Source: Scleropages formosus
Lineage: Eukaryota; Chordata; Actinopteri; Osteoglossiformes; Osteoglossidae
Assembly (NCBI RefSeq): GCF_900964775.1
Contig: NC_041806.1
Span: forward strand, 21,323,488-21,387,487
Direction of reading: 5' to 3'
DNA length: 64,000 nucleotides
Position numbers and translations under genes: made by a program. Below the pieces are notes generated by a model. The model made no database searches. It had not been told where the DNA came from and worked only from the letters and a program-made list of their open reading frames with translations. Below are positions 11,910 to 21,500 of the stretch, in pieces. Positions within the stretch are counted from its first letter, which is position 1. Each line of letters opens with the position of its first letter.

Positions 11910-14900
11910 AGGAGGGATGGGGGGTAGCTGACACCTCTCTGGCTCAGAGGGTGAACTGTGTCTGCTGCGATGGGTGGAGAGGCGGCGGATGGGTGTCGTC
12001 CACAAGCCCGATGGCCTGTGGGTAAAAACTGTTTTTCAACCTTGAGGATCTGGCTCTAACACTCCTGTAGCGTCTGCCTGACGGTGAGGGTGTGAAAAGG
12101 CTGTGCTGGGGATGACTGTTGTCCTTGATGATGTTAATGGCTCTCCTGATGGTTCTGGCCTGGTATAGGCTCTCCGGTGATGGTAAGGACGTTCCAGTGA
12201 CGGTTCGAGCAGCTTTCACCGCTCGCTGTAGCGCCTTACGATCCTGTACGGTGCAGCTTCCGAACCACACTGCGATAGAGCTGGTGAGGACGCTCTCCAC
12301 TGCGCGCCCGTAGAAGCTTCCGAGGATTCGGCTCGGCATGCCAAATTTCCTCAGCCTTCTCAAGAAATGCAGATGCTGACGTGATTTCTTGACCGGGTGC
12401 ATTGTGTTGTGAGACTAGGTGAGATCTTCAGTAATGTGAACACCCAGGAATCTGAAGCTGCTCACCCTCTCCACCACTGTCTCACTAATATGCAGTGAAT
12501 GTGGCTTTAATTATAAAGAAAGATTTTTGGTTGAATAAACTTTTGCTGCAATGCATTCAACACAAGTATTCTCCTGATGTTTGTGTGGATTTGTTCTCAT
12601 CTTATTATTCCCATGTTTTACTTCCTGTTGGCATCTTAAATTATAAAAAGTAAGTAATTCTTAGGGGGTTGAGTGGGGATAAATATCTGATCCAAGGATG
12701 TGGTTTTGAATTCAGTATGAGACATTGCAGTGTTATTCTTTGAGTTGGTTCCTGCTGTTATAATTACTTCTGTTTAAGGGAACCACAGAAATAAAAATTG
12801 GAAGTTGAAGTACAAGTGCAATTGAAAAACTCTTCTCAGTCAGGGAAGGGTCATGTGACGCGCAGTGGTTTTTTTTGTTACTTCATTATTCATGTTTCCC
12901 CCTTTCAGTCGAAAATCTACACAAGGACCCCAACAACCTACCTTGACTTCAAACTGAACCCAGGAGCGGCTCATCAACAGCCCATACCTTTAGGTACTGA
13001 TAGTTATTACAATTTTTTAAGATTTTTTTTGTTTGTTTGTTTCAATTGGAGACATTAGCAAAATTTTTTTTTTCCCTTCCAAAACATGCATCTTTGTCCA
13101 CTATTATACTATATCTACATGGCATTTCTATATTTTCATTGCTGCAGTTCTAAAATTCTTCTCTTTGAAACATGACCCCATTTAAAAAAGGTTTGCATTT
13201 AAAATAACTTTATTCATAAGGATGATATATTTAAGAACAACAGCATTTGTTGTGGCTGTGAAGTTATTTTCTTTTCCTATTTATATTTTTTATTGTAATG
13301 TTTACCTCTCTGAAAAGACTTTTTGGAAATTTTACCAGAGGAGAAGGTTGCATGGTACTTAAGGAAGGCGCTTGGAACCCAAAGGCATCTGGTTCGGGTC
13401 CTACGAGTCATAGTATTGCAGGACTTGAGCAAAGTGCTCAGCCCGAATGCCTCCTGTTACATATCCAGTTTTATACAGTCAATCACTGCATTAACAGTCA
13501 AAGAGGCCGTTGTAATTTGCTTGAATGGAAGTAACAGCTCAGAACTGTGTTGAGTGGAGTCTCCCATGAATAAATCAAATTTTCCTTTATGCAGATATCA
13601 GTAAAAAGGTGTTACTTTACAACAAATTATGTTAAACAGTTTATTCTATTCATTTTATTCTGTGCAGTAATTGCCCATTTTGTTAAGGTTTCCCACAAGA
13701 GTAATTCTGAATAAGATCCTAACAACCCGAAAGATAAATTTCCTGTACAATATTACACAATCCTCTGTATATCAGTTTTTTACTTCAATTTTGATTTTGT
13801 TTTTTCCTTTTAAATACTAGGATGGACCGCATTTATCTACACCCTTTCCGGACGTCTTCACGTCGGTAAGTCGGTCTGATGCAGACAATTAATTTCCTCT
13901 TGCTCAGTCGCCACAGCGCAGGGTGCTTAAAACCAAATTTTAGTAAAACAAGTAAGATGGAAAGCATCTTGTTCCGAAACGTTCTTTGAAGTTACAGAAA
14001 CGAGGAGGAGGTATGTTTCCCCCAGTAATTACGTTACACACTTTCCTTCATTAGTTCTGCCCTGGATGCGGTAGTCAGCGTCCCGGGGCGCCCTCAGACC
14101 GGCTACATGTCTTAGCAGGAATCCCAGAGGCAAAACTTTTGCTGTTAGGATTAACTTTCTTTTCCCCCCCCCCCCCCCCCCCCCTTCTCCTTGAAGGTCC
14201 TGATGATAATCAAAGTGAAATAGAGCCTCATCATACTGTGGTTCTGGGAGATGGAGATTGTGTTAAAGTTGAAAACAAGGTAATGGTGACATGTAAAGTA
14301 TAAACTATATTTTGGGTTTTTTTTTTTTTTTTTTTTTTTTAATTTCACTTCAAAACACACAGGCTAATCAGATTAAAAATCTAATTGGTGCTGGAAGGCT
14401 GAACATAAGGCACTTTGTTGAGTAAGTTCCATAAAAAAAAAAACTTGCATATATGTAATACATTTGAAGAATAGTCTGCAACACCCAAGTACAGATGCTC
14501 CTCTACTTACAATGGTTCGACTTGTGATTTTTTCGAAGTTAAGATGGTACGATAGTGATACGTATTCGGTAAAAATCCGTACTTGGAATTTTGAATTTTG
14601 ATCTATTCCCATGCTTGCAGTATGCGGTACAATACTCTCTCCCGATGCTGGGTGATGGTAACAGCATCTACTGAACCGCGCTCGCAGTCTCTGTAGCGAT
14701 CACGCGAATGAGTGTAAACAACCAATATTGTGTTGAAAGCAGTTTTTATTTTGCGTTTTCGCACCCCATCATGTCTCCTAAATGGCCATGTGTGTCTCGT
14801 GCGAAAATTTGCTTGGCTGTAGGCTATGGTAAGTTCTCTGAGAACGTTTACATTTACATTTATTCATTTAGCAGACGCTTTTGTCCAAAGCGACGTACAT

Positions 14901-16197
14901 CTCGGCGAAAGTACAATTTATGCATTAAGAGAAGGAGACATAGCTGCAGACATGAAAATCTCAAACATAGTTTGTTCCCTACCACTTGCTGCACTGAGCT
15001 TCATTGATTGAGTAGGTGCATAAAACACGACAGACAAATCCTGATACCTTCCCACCAATTTTTTTTTTTAGTTTAAATATTACAAGATACACAAATAAGT
15101 AAGTACAATGCCAGAGTGGTGGCTGAAAAAAGGTTGTATTTGTATTCCAGCACATTTAGGGTAGGCCAGGCTAGGCTATGATGCTCAGTAGGTGCAGTAC
15201 TGTATTCTTTTTCCACTTCCACCCATCGTAAATGGAAAAATCGTATCGGAACGTAACTCCATCGTTAGTCGAGGAGCATCTGTACTTTATTAAGTTTGAG
15301 CTACATCACAGTGTAAACTGATTTAAAATTTCTGAAAATGCTAAAATCCTATTCGGTGCTGATTGTTGAATGTTTTATCCAGTAAATCAGTTAATTTTGT
15401 CATCATCTTACCACATTGAGCTTTATTATCTCCGCTTGACCTCCATGGTAACAGTACAGCTCTTCCTGCTGGCGCCGTTTGAATCACTGACACTCAGGGT
15501 CACCAGTTACCAGCTGTAAACACCGTGGAAGTGGGTTGAATCAACCTGGTCCCACGGGCCTGTTCTGTTGTGCACTTCACTGCCATTTGTTAACTTGGAT
15601 GTCCTTAGTCTTAAAAGTGCTGCTTCCGCAGGCATTGTGAGTCTTTAAGTTTTGCGTGTTTTACACACTAGTGTAAACATCAGGCGTGTCGGTTTTCAGG
15701 GATCGGAAGTTTCTCACTTTGTGCTGATCGCTGGAGAGCCCATCAATGAGCCAGTTGTCCAGCATGGTAGGATGGATCTTTCATTCTTATTTAAAGCAGC
15801 ATGTTTGTGTGAATTCCTCTTTTGTCTCCCTCTGACTCTGGTTGGTGTTTTTTGTTTTCCTCTCCTCTTTTCCCAGCTGACTTATTCTGCTATATCTGTA
15901 ATTTTGTTTTATTTTCAGGAAGCGTGTTTAGCATTACAACTTTGTTCAGCGCTCTGTGCCACTGTGGTTAGAAGAGCTCCATATATAAATAAATTGAGTT
16001 GCATTCAATTTACAACATGAAACAATGCAAACTTTTGTGTATATACAGTACTGTGCATAAGTCTTGGGCACTTAGATGTTTCACAAAAATATTTGTTTTA
16101 GATGGTTATCTAATGTCTTCTGCATTACTATCAATGGGAAATACCATATTTTAGATTTCCAAGCATTTCTTTTGCAAAAAGTTAGAGTATGGGTTTT

Positions 16198-16242
<45 letters not shown>

Positions 16243-16541
16243 CTGAAACCACTTATCCCAAGCGGGGTCACGGTGAACCGGAGCCTAACCCAGCAACACA
16301 GGGAGGGGACACACCCAGGACGGGACGCCAGTCCATTGCAAGGCACCCCAAGCAGGACTCAAACCCCAAACCTACCAAAGAGTGGGACCTGACCAAGCCC
16401 GCCAGGACTCCGCTCGGGACAAACGGTTGTTGGGGATGGATGGTTATTAAGCTTTGTAGGAAGATTATTAATTAAGAGCATTATTTTTGGAAGCTTTCTC
16501 ACTTTACACCTTTTTCCCCTAAGTGCCTAAAACTTTTCCTC

Positions 16542-16615
<74 letters not shown>

Positions 16616-17333
16616 AGGTGGTCCTCGATTTGCGATGGGGTTACGTTCCAAGAAACCCATCATAAGTAGAAAATATTGTAAGTTGAAAGTGCATTTAATA
16701 TACCTAATCTACTGAACATCATAGCTTAACATACATGCAGTGACCATTATGGTCTTGCCACCTTCATGCTGGGCAAATATCTTGAGTTTCTTCTCAAGAG
16801 TAATTGCCTTCCTTTTCTTGTTCTCACCAGTTGCAGGAGACACAGATGGGTGTTTCTGTGACATTATGGATGCACAAAACAATGTATATACAGGAGGGTA
16901 TCTGTATTGGTGACCACGGGGCAGACTGGGAGATCTAAACTGCTGTCGCTACCCAGCATCACGAGAGAGTATGGCACCGCGTATCGCTTGCCCAGGAAAA
17001 ATTCAAAATTCAAAGTATGGTTTCTACTGAATGTCTATCGCCAGATCACCATTGTAAAGTCAAAAAATTGTAAGTCAAACCCTCGTCAATCGGGGACCAG
17101 CTGTGTGTATGTATAAATATATATATGTATATATGGACTTTGCAGTATTGACGTGAACTGCATTTGAACACAAAACTGAAAAATATGTTACTGTGTCTCT
17201 GTTAATCCCTCAAGGTCCTTTTGTCATGAATACAAATGAAGAAGTCAACCAAGCAATGAGCGACTTCAGGTCTGCGACCAACGGGTTCGAAAGGGCAAAA
17301 TCATGGAGATCCAAAATACGCGATTCCTCGTAA
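7206..17333 (+). CDS. pir: Pirin, iron-binding nuclear protein
   Basis: Nine coding exons: 7206-7298, 7529-7621, 9347-9427, 10148-10354, 12909-12993, 13821-13865, 14197-14279, 15700-15766, 17215-17333. They join to 873 nt, 290 residues, the same length as human PIR, with every junction GT-AG and phases matching. Pirin is a bicupin that binds one iron, acts as a redox-dependent NF-kB cofactor and can oxidise quercetin. The cupin metal ligands known for human (two His in 'DHPHRG', then His and Glu in 'VHAEMP') fall at His55, His57, His99 and Glu101. The N-terminal '..[13 protein letters not shown]' and C-terminal '[13 protein letters not shown]' are near identical to human. The start has A at -3 and follows an in-frame TAA at 7188. 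Introns 2 to 8 carry SINE, LINE and Tigger insertions and homopolymers. Only the start exon's upstream splice site is uncertain. Confidence 0.97.
8207..8233. repeat. Poly(T) tract in pir intron 2
   Basis: A run of about 27 T. A simple-sequence tract with no adjoining SINE visible. Confidence 0.9.
8870..9084 (-). repeat. SINE A copy in pir intron 2
   Basis: A full-length minus-strand copy beginning with a short (CA)n tail and ending in poly(C) at the head side. An 8-bp CAAAACTC is seen on both sides (about 8857 and 9086), a likely target-site duplication. Confidence 0.88.
9255..9274. repeat. Poly(G)20 tract in pir intron 2
   Basis: Twenty consecutive G follow a T run, about 70 bp upstream of pir coding exon 3. 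It is length-unstable and could form a quadruplex. Confidence 0.9.
9900..9985 (-). repeat. Family D SINE-like fragment in pir intron 3
   Basis: It begins with the shared tail ('catttagctgatgcttttct') and continues 'gcgacttacaatgttaagg', as in the copy at 53928. The rest of the unit is missing. Confidence 0.65.
10420..10470. repeat. Poly(A)/poly(T) palindromic tract in pir intron 4
   Basis: About 14 A (10420-10433) are followed directly by 32 T (10434-10465) and five more A. The strand can fold on itself over at least 14 bp. This is also a place where an assembly is likely to be wrong in length. Confidence 0.9.
11508..12490 (-). mobile_element. LINE 3' fragment (L2/CR1-like, clade uncertain) in pir intron 4
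   Basis: On the minus strand, 12402 down to about 11990 encodes the C-terminal part of a non-LTR retrotransposon ORF2. Recognisable pieces are '[16 protein letters not shown]', '[17 protein letters not shown]' and '[19 protein letters not shown]'. A 3' UTR follows, ending near 11510 with 'tgacaataaactcttg'-type sequence. The reverse transcriptase core is absent, so this is a 5'-truncated copy antisense to pir. A (GT)n tract lies inside at 11880-11908. Confidence 0.85.
13335..13490 (+). repeat. Degenerate family D SINE-like copy in pir intron 5
   Basis: The order 'gaaggttgcatgg', 'ctggttcgggtcc', 'gacttgagcaaagtgctcag' parallels the reverse complement of the family D unit. It is strongly diverged. 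Confidence 0.4.
14164..14184. repeat. Poly(C)21 in the acceptor tract of pir coding exon 7
   Basis: Twenty-one C form most of the polypyrimidine tract of the 3' splice site at 14196/14197. Length changes here could affect use of the exon. Confidence 0.9.
14492..15282 (+). mobile_element. Tigger/pogo-type DNA transposon remnant in pir intron 7
   Basis: It has terminal inverted repeats CAGATGCTCCTC at the left and GAGGAGCATCTG at the right, with TA on both sides (14490-14491 and 15283-15284). Inside, a start at about 14771 reads '[16 protein letters not shown]', like the opening of Tigger transposases. A family C SINE is inserted at about 14846. The element is non-autonomous. Confidence 0.8.
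14846..14990 (-). repeat. Family C SINE-like copy nested in the Tigger element
   Basis: It starts with the shared tail read in reverse ('ttcatttagcagacgctttt') and continues 'gcgacgtacatctcggcgaa'. It matches 38515 onwards and the reverse of 45425-45605. Confidence 0.7.
15800..16010 (+). repeat. Dispersed repeat with 'gcgctctgtgccactgtgg' 3' end
   Basis: The end 'cagcgctctgtgccactgtgg' (read in parts) followed by 'atataaataaattgagttgc' is a common teleost repeat terminus. A second copy lies at 40250-40440. The element class is unknown to me. Confidence 0.5.
16199..16410 (-). repeat. SINE A copy with (CA)21 tail in pir intron 8
   Basis: A minus-strand copy with its tail expanded to a pure (CA)n of 42 bp (16199-16240). 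The body is internally shortened after 'gcaacacaggg'. About 25 bp further right a second scrap of the same 3' end ('gctcgggacaaacgg') is visible. Confidence 0.82.
16547..16613. repeat. (TG)n microsatellite in pir intron 8
   Basis: About 33 TG units, ending exactly where a Tigger element starts (TA at 16613-16614). Confidence 0.95.
16615..17103 (-). mobile_element. Tigger/pogo element with transposase N-terminus
   Basis: The inverted ends are CAGGTGGTCCTCGATTTGCG at the left and a matching '..AATCGGGGACCAGCTG' at the right. TA is on the left; the right flank is mutated to TG. On the minus strand, from an ATG at 16864 down to about 16740, the frame reads '[20 protein letters not shown]' and then '[18 protein letters not shown]'. 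This is the CENP-B-type helix-turn-helix opening of Tigger transposases. The catalytic domain is absent. Confidence 0.85.
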
Positions 17334-17739
17334 TACATATTTATAATTCACTTCAGGGTTTCTGCAGATTTCAGTCTTGACAGTTGCTGAGTTTTCGTCT
17401 TTGTTTTTTAAAATCTTTTCACGAACGCGGCTATGTTATTTCACCGTTCAAGGGATCACTGACATTAATATTCTGTGTCTAGTTACAAGTTGCTGACAAA
17501 ATACCTTTAGCTTCTTATGAATCATGGTGAAAACATTCCTAATATTAATTTGATGCATATCACATAATCTTTACAATATAGTCTTTAACTATTATGTAGA
17601 GGCAATTTATATTTTTATACTATATATATCTGCCTTTCAGTTATAGAATTTCTTGGTCATTTTAGCTGGGTCTCTGCATTGTAGAGCATTACCTTACTAT
17701 GACTCTGTATTTTCAGAAATTTTTATGATGACTGTCCGA

Positions 17740-17760
17740 AATAAAGCTTTCTTCAATAAA
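17740..17760 (+). other. pir: pir polyadenylation signals
   Basis: Two AATAAA hexamers lie at 17740-17745 and 17755-17760, about 400 bp after the stop codon. The pir transcript probably ends shortly after. Confidence 0.75.
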
Positions 17761-17774
17761 TAAGATACTAATTT

Positions 17775-18574
17775 ATATGCCATTGAAATGTGTCAACAAT
17801 GTAAATTGCTTAATCGCACCACCTCTGAATACCGCGCTGCGGATTGAGCTGTTAAGCGATCGGAGACGCCTTACTGTCCGAGGACGTACGTCACATGCGG
17901 GAAGTGATGTTCCATGCAGCCAGTCTATAGGGTTCTCCTCGCAGCCAGCCTGCGTTGATGGGCCCACGGGGCCTGTCCTGCTTCTTTCCCCACCCACCGC
18001 GAAGGTCTGGATCACATTTAAAACACATGTTTCCGTGCGTCTCCATACGGGCCGCCAGCCGGGACTTGAGGCGCACCAACTGCAAACCAGACGACCACTA
18101 GGGAGACTAGCTTGCTTCACAGACGGTGCTGCGGACGATGCGTAAGCCAAGGGGGAGGGAGGAGGAGGAGGGGGGGATGACCCCCCGTGTCACGTTCTAA
18201 CCCAGGATCCATCCCCCCCAATCCAAAGTGCTGGGTACCACCCTAATTGTTCTCAGGAGGTCTGGACTGAAGTGGGAAGGTGTGGCGAGACACGCTCTTT
18301 CTTTTCTGCACTAAGTGCTCCCGGGAGGGGTGAGGATCGGGTCGGTGGGGGCTCCAGATGCTCATTTGAATATTGCCCCACCAGTGATTCCAGCAGATGA
18401 CCAGGAGTCCTCTGCTGCACAGCTGGGTGAACCCTGCTCCTCTCGCTCTCCGCCCAGCAGGTTCGTGAGAGCTCCTTTCGCTTTTTTTTTTTTTTTTTTT
18501 TTTTTTTGGGAAGACACGTTACCGCCCCTCTGGACGATCCCAGTCGGCAGAAGGCTGCTCGAGGAACGATCAAG
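17775..18574 (+). promoter_or_regulatory. vegfd: pir-vegfd spacer with vegfd 5' region
   Basis: An 800-bp spacer, GC-rich from about 17820 and open in several frames on both strands, but without a protein I recognise. 'tacgtcac' (17887-17894) is a CRE-like half site. Poly(T) lies at 18482-18507, about 70 bp before the vegfd start codon. The promoter and 5' UTR of vegfd should be here, but I cannot place the transcription start. Confidence 0.45.
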
Positions 18575-21500
18575 ATGCACGCAGTTATTGCGCTGAATCT
18601 CCTTGTGATTTCCTTCTTGAGGTTCATCTTTTCGCATGAAGAGCACAGCCTTCAGAGAGTAAGTAAACGTACACTTCTGGTACCACATTGTCACTGTGCA
18701 TGTCTGACAGCGCTGAGGAAACCAGCATGATCCTCTTCACTGTGACATTTATCACCATGTCTTAACTACAGAAGTAGCATTTTTTTGGTCATTCAGTTAA
18801 TATGAAACAGAAACATGAGTTGGGCTAATAAAACAACCCAATAAAAAACCAAAACTGTTCTGAAATGGTGAAAACCTTTTATTTAGGGTCACACTTATAA
18901 TATGCAATAGTTCACTTTCAACAATCATAATTTTAATCTTTTTTTTAATTCTGTCATGTGCTAAAAAGAAGCCATAAACTAACAGTATAGAAAATGATTT
19001 TAAAGGAATACAGTTGAATGCAAGTAAGTGGCACAGTCCATGATCTGCAAAAAAAAGAGAATCGCAGTAGTGGAAAGGACCTGTCAGAAATGATCTCAAA
19101 TATGAAGACTTAACAAATTATGGAGTGTAGTGAAGTCCACCGATGTGCAGCGGAAGTGCAGGTCAGTCTTGAGTCCAGGTCATAGATACACCACGTCCAG
19201 CTGCTTGGGACAGAATTGCGAGGGGTTCCTAGATCCTGAAGCTTTGGCTTATGAAGTCGTGAACATTGCTCTGTTTACCGCCTCTCCAGACATGATCCTG
19301 CTTCTTGTTAGTCAACTTTTTCTTTTTTTTTTGTGCCACTTTTGGAAATGGAAAACTTTTTTTTGTCCTTGCACCACCCCCACCCCCCCGCACACTCGCA
19401 CTCAGTATTTTCAAGCTTTTTCTGATCAGAGTGCAAGCAGGCAGCTCCACCCTCGGATCAGAGGACTCGCGTTGCAACGCGGACCGGAATGGGACTCTTG
19501 AATGGGCTTCGGCACAAGCTGTCATGTCGAACATCCGGCAAAAGCCCTCCCACCGCTCCCGCTTGGAGCATCTCGGCTGTCCGTGTGCTCCGCGGATGAT
19601 CTGACGCTCCCGCCTCTCTTGGGGCTTCTCCCCTCTAGCTGCGTCCGTACTGCTCCCGCAGCATCTGCTCCGAGGTCTTGAGGGCTGCACCCAAAGAGGA
19701 CTTTTTAACTAGTCTGCCCAAGACTTTGTATAAATTTCGTCAGCGCTGTACCGTTTTGTTTATGTGTACAAAGTGCAGGCTGGAAATTGACATCATTCAC
19801 TTGGCAAGCATCTGGCAAACGTTAAAGCGCAGCTTGTGATAAATAGTCTATTGTTTGTTTGGTCGCTGTCGAATTAGTGGTGCTTAAATGCAATGATTAT
19901 TGTATCTTTTATCCTTTCTGCTCATGCAGGTTGGCTGCCATCCTGTCTAGGTGGGCCAGTAAATTTGTAAAATGCATGAAGGCGTTTTGCAAACTCTCTA
20001 TTTATTTGCCATTTACTGTCTGTCCAGGAAGAAGTTTAAAGTTTTGTTTTTTTTTTTTTTTTTTTTTGGAGTGGTCTGGATGGTTTGGACATTTTTATTG
20101 TGCAGCTGTTTCAAACAGTATCCCACTAGTGGTTAACTAACAGCTTAGACCCGGGATCCTCTTTGAGGTCAACGGCTTCCTTCCCAAACCCCTGTCCCAG
20201 CCAGGTGCCCTCTTGCAATGACTGTCCAGTCGAATTGTTGTCCTCCGACAGGAAACGTGGTCATTCTCGCAAGTTTGATGTGTGATTTTCACGAGACTCC
20301 CCGTGTGCCAAAGCTGAAACTCGGTGACAGGACATGGGCGGAAGGCGTGGCTGAAGATGCCGAGGTTTGCCCCGTTCCAAGAGCGCCGTGGAACACTTTG
20401 TTGCCCCGTTTTGTGGTCATCCGTGACATGAGATACGGGTTTCCGTGTACAGCTGCAAGTTTTTAATAGCGATTATCTCATCATTAACATTGCGGTTCCA
20501 GCCATTTCGGGATTAAATCCAGTTGTTTTCCAACGTATTTTCCAGTCCTCGCTGCAGAAGACCTGCTCAAGGAATTTATATTCATATGTCTTGTGAAAGT
20601 AATAGAATAGTTTGGAAACCAATGTTAGGACAAGCTTCTTTTTTTTCCTGAAGGTGGATGTTATTTTTTGGTTCAGAACCAGGTAAAAGAATGCAGAATT
20701 AGAACCGCACCACTGCGAGATTGTAGGTCACTGTCCCTTCATGTGATTTGTTGAGCCAGGAGGACAACCTGGGGAAGGTCTATCCATTCTGCTCCAGGCA
20801 GGTCTGCAGTCCGGCTTTCCCACACTGGCCCTTGAGGTGTCCAAGAACCTCCAGTTGTGGAGTTTCTCTTTCTCGGTTACCTAAAGGGGTTCTATTCCGT
20901 CGCTCCAGGTACACGTTCCTCATTATTAAGCTACAAATTAATATAAGGGGCACAGACTTCATAAATCTCAGCTCCAGCTTCAGGCCGTCCAGTTCGAAGG
21001 TCAACCTACTCCAGCGTTCCCACTCTCAGCTCCACTGGGGTCGGGCACTAAATTCACGTGGTTCAGCCGAATGGTGTCTCTGCTAAACACGTCTGCAAAT
21101 ATTTGCAAATGAGGATGATATGTACCATTATCCCCTAGAAATGAACAATTTTACTTTTTTGGATATTCAGAAATATAATGCACTAAAAAAATCCAAAAAC
21201 CTTTTATATGTTATTCCAGCAATGGAAAAAGTGATAATCAGCTTTACTTTCCAAAAGTGAACATACTTTAAGAAGAAATGAATTCGACCAGTTCTTTTCA
21301 AATTCTGCAGTCTATCCGTGATATATACAGTCGGCTCGCATTATCCGCTGGTTTGGCGTCCGCGGTTTTTACCAACCGTGGTTCGAAAATATTTTTTAAA
21401 AATCCAGAATATTCTGGAAAACAAACACAATTTATGCATTTTAATTTTGTGTGTTACTAATCTTTTTCTTTTTTAGATGTTCTATTGTGCATTATTAATG

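Noticed and set aside
11944-12402. A 152-codon minus-strand frame as a gene antisense to pir
   Set aside because: The motifs '[10 protein letters not shown]' and '[19 protein letters not shown]' identify it as a LINE fragment.
17773-18150. Overlapping 122- and 125-codon frames on both strands
   Set aside because: They are open on both strands because of GC-rich composition upstream of vegfd. I recognise no domain in either.
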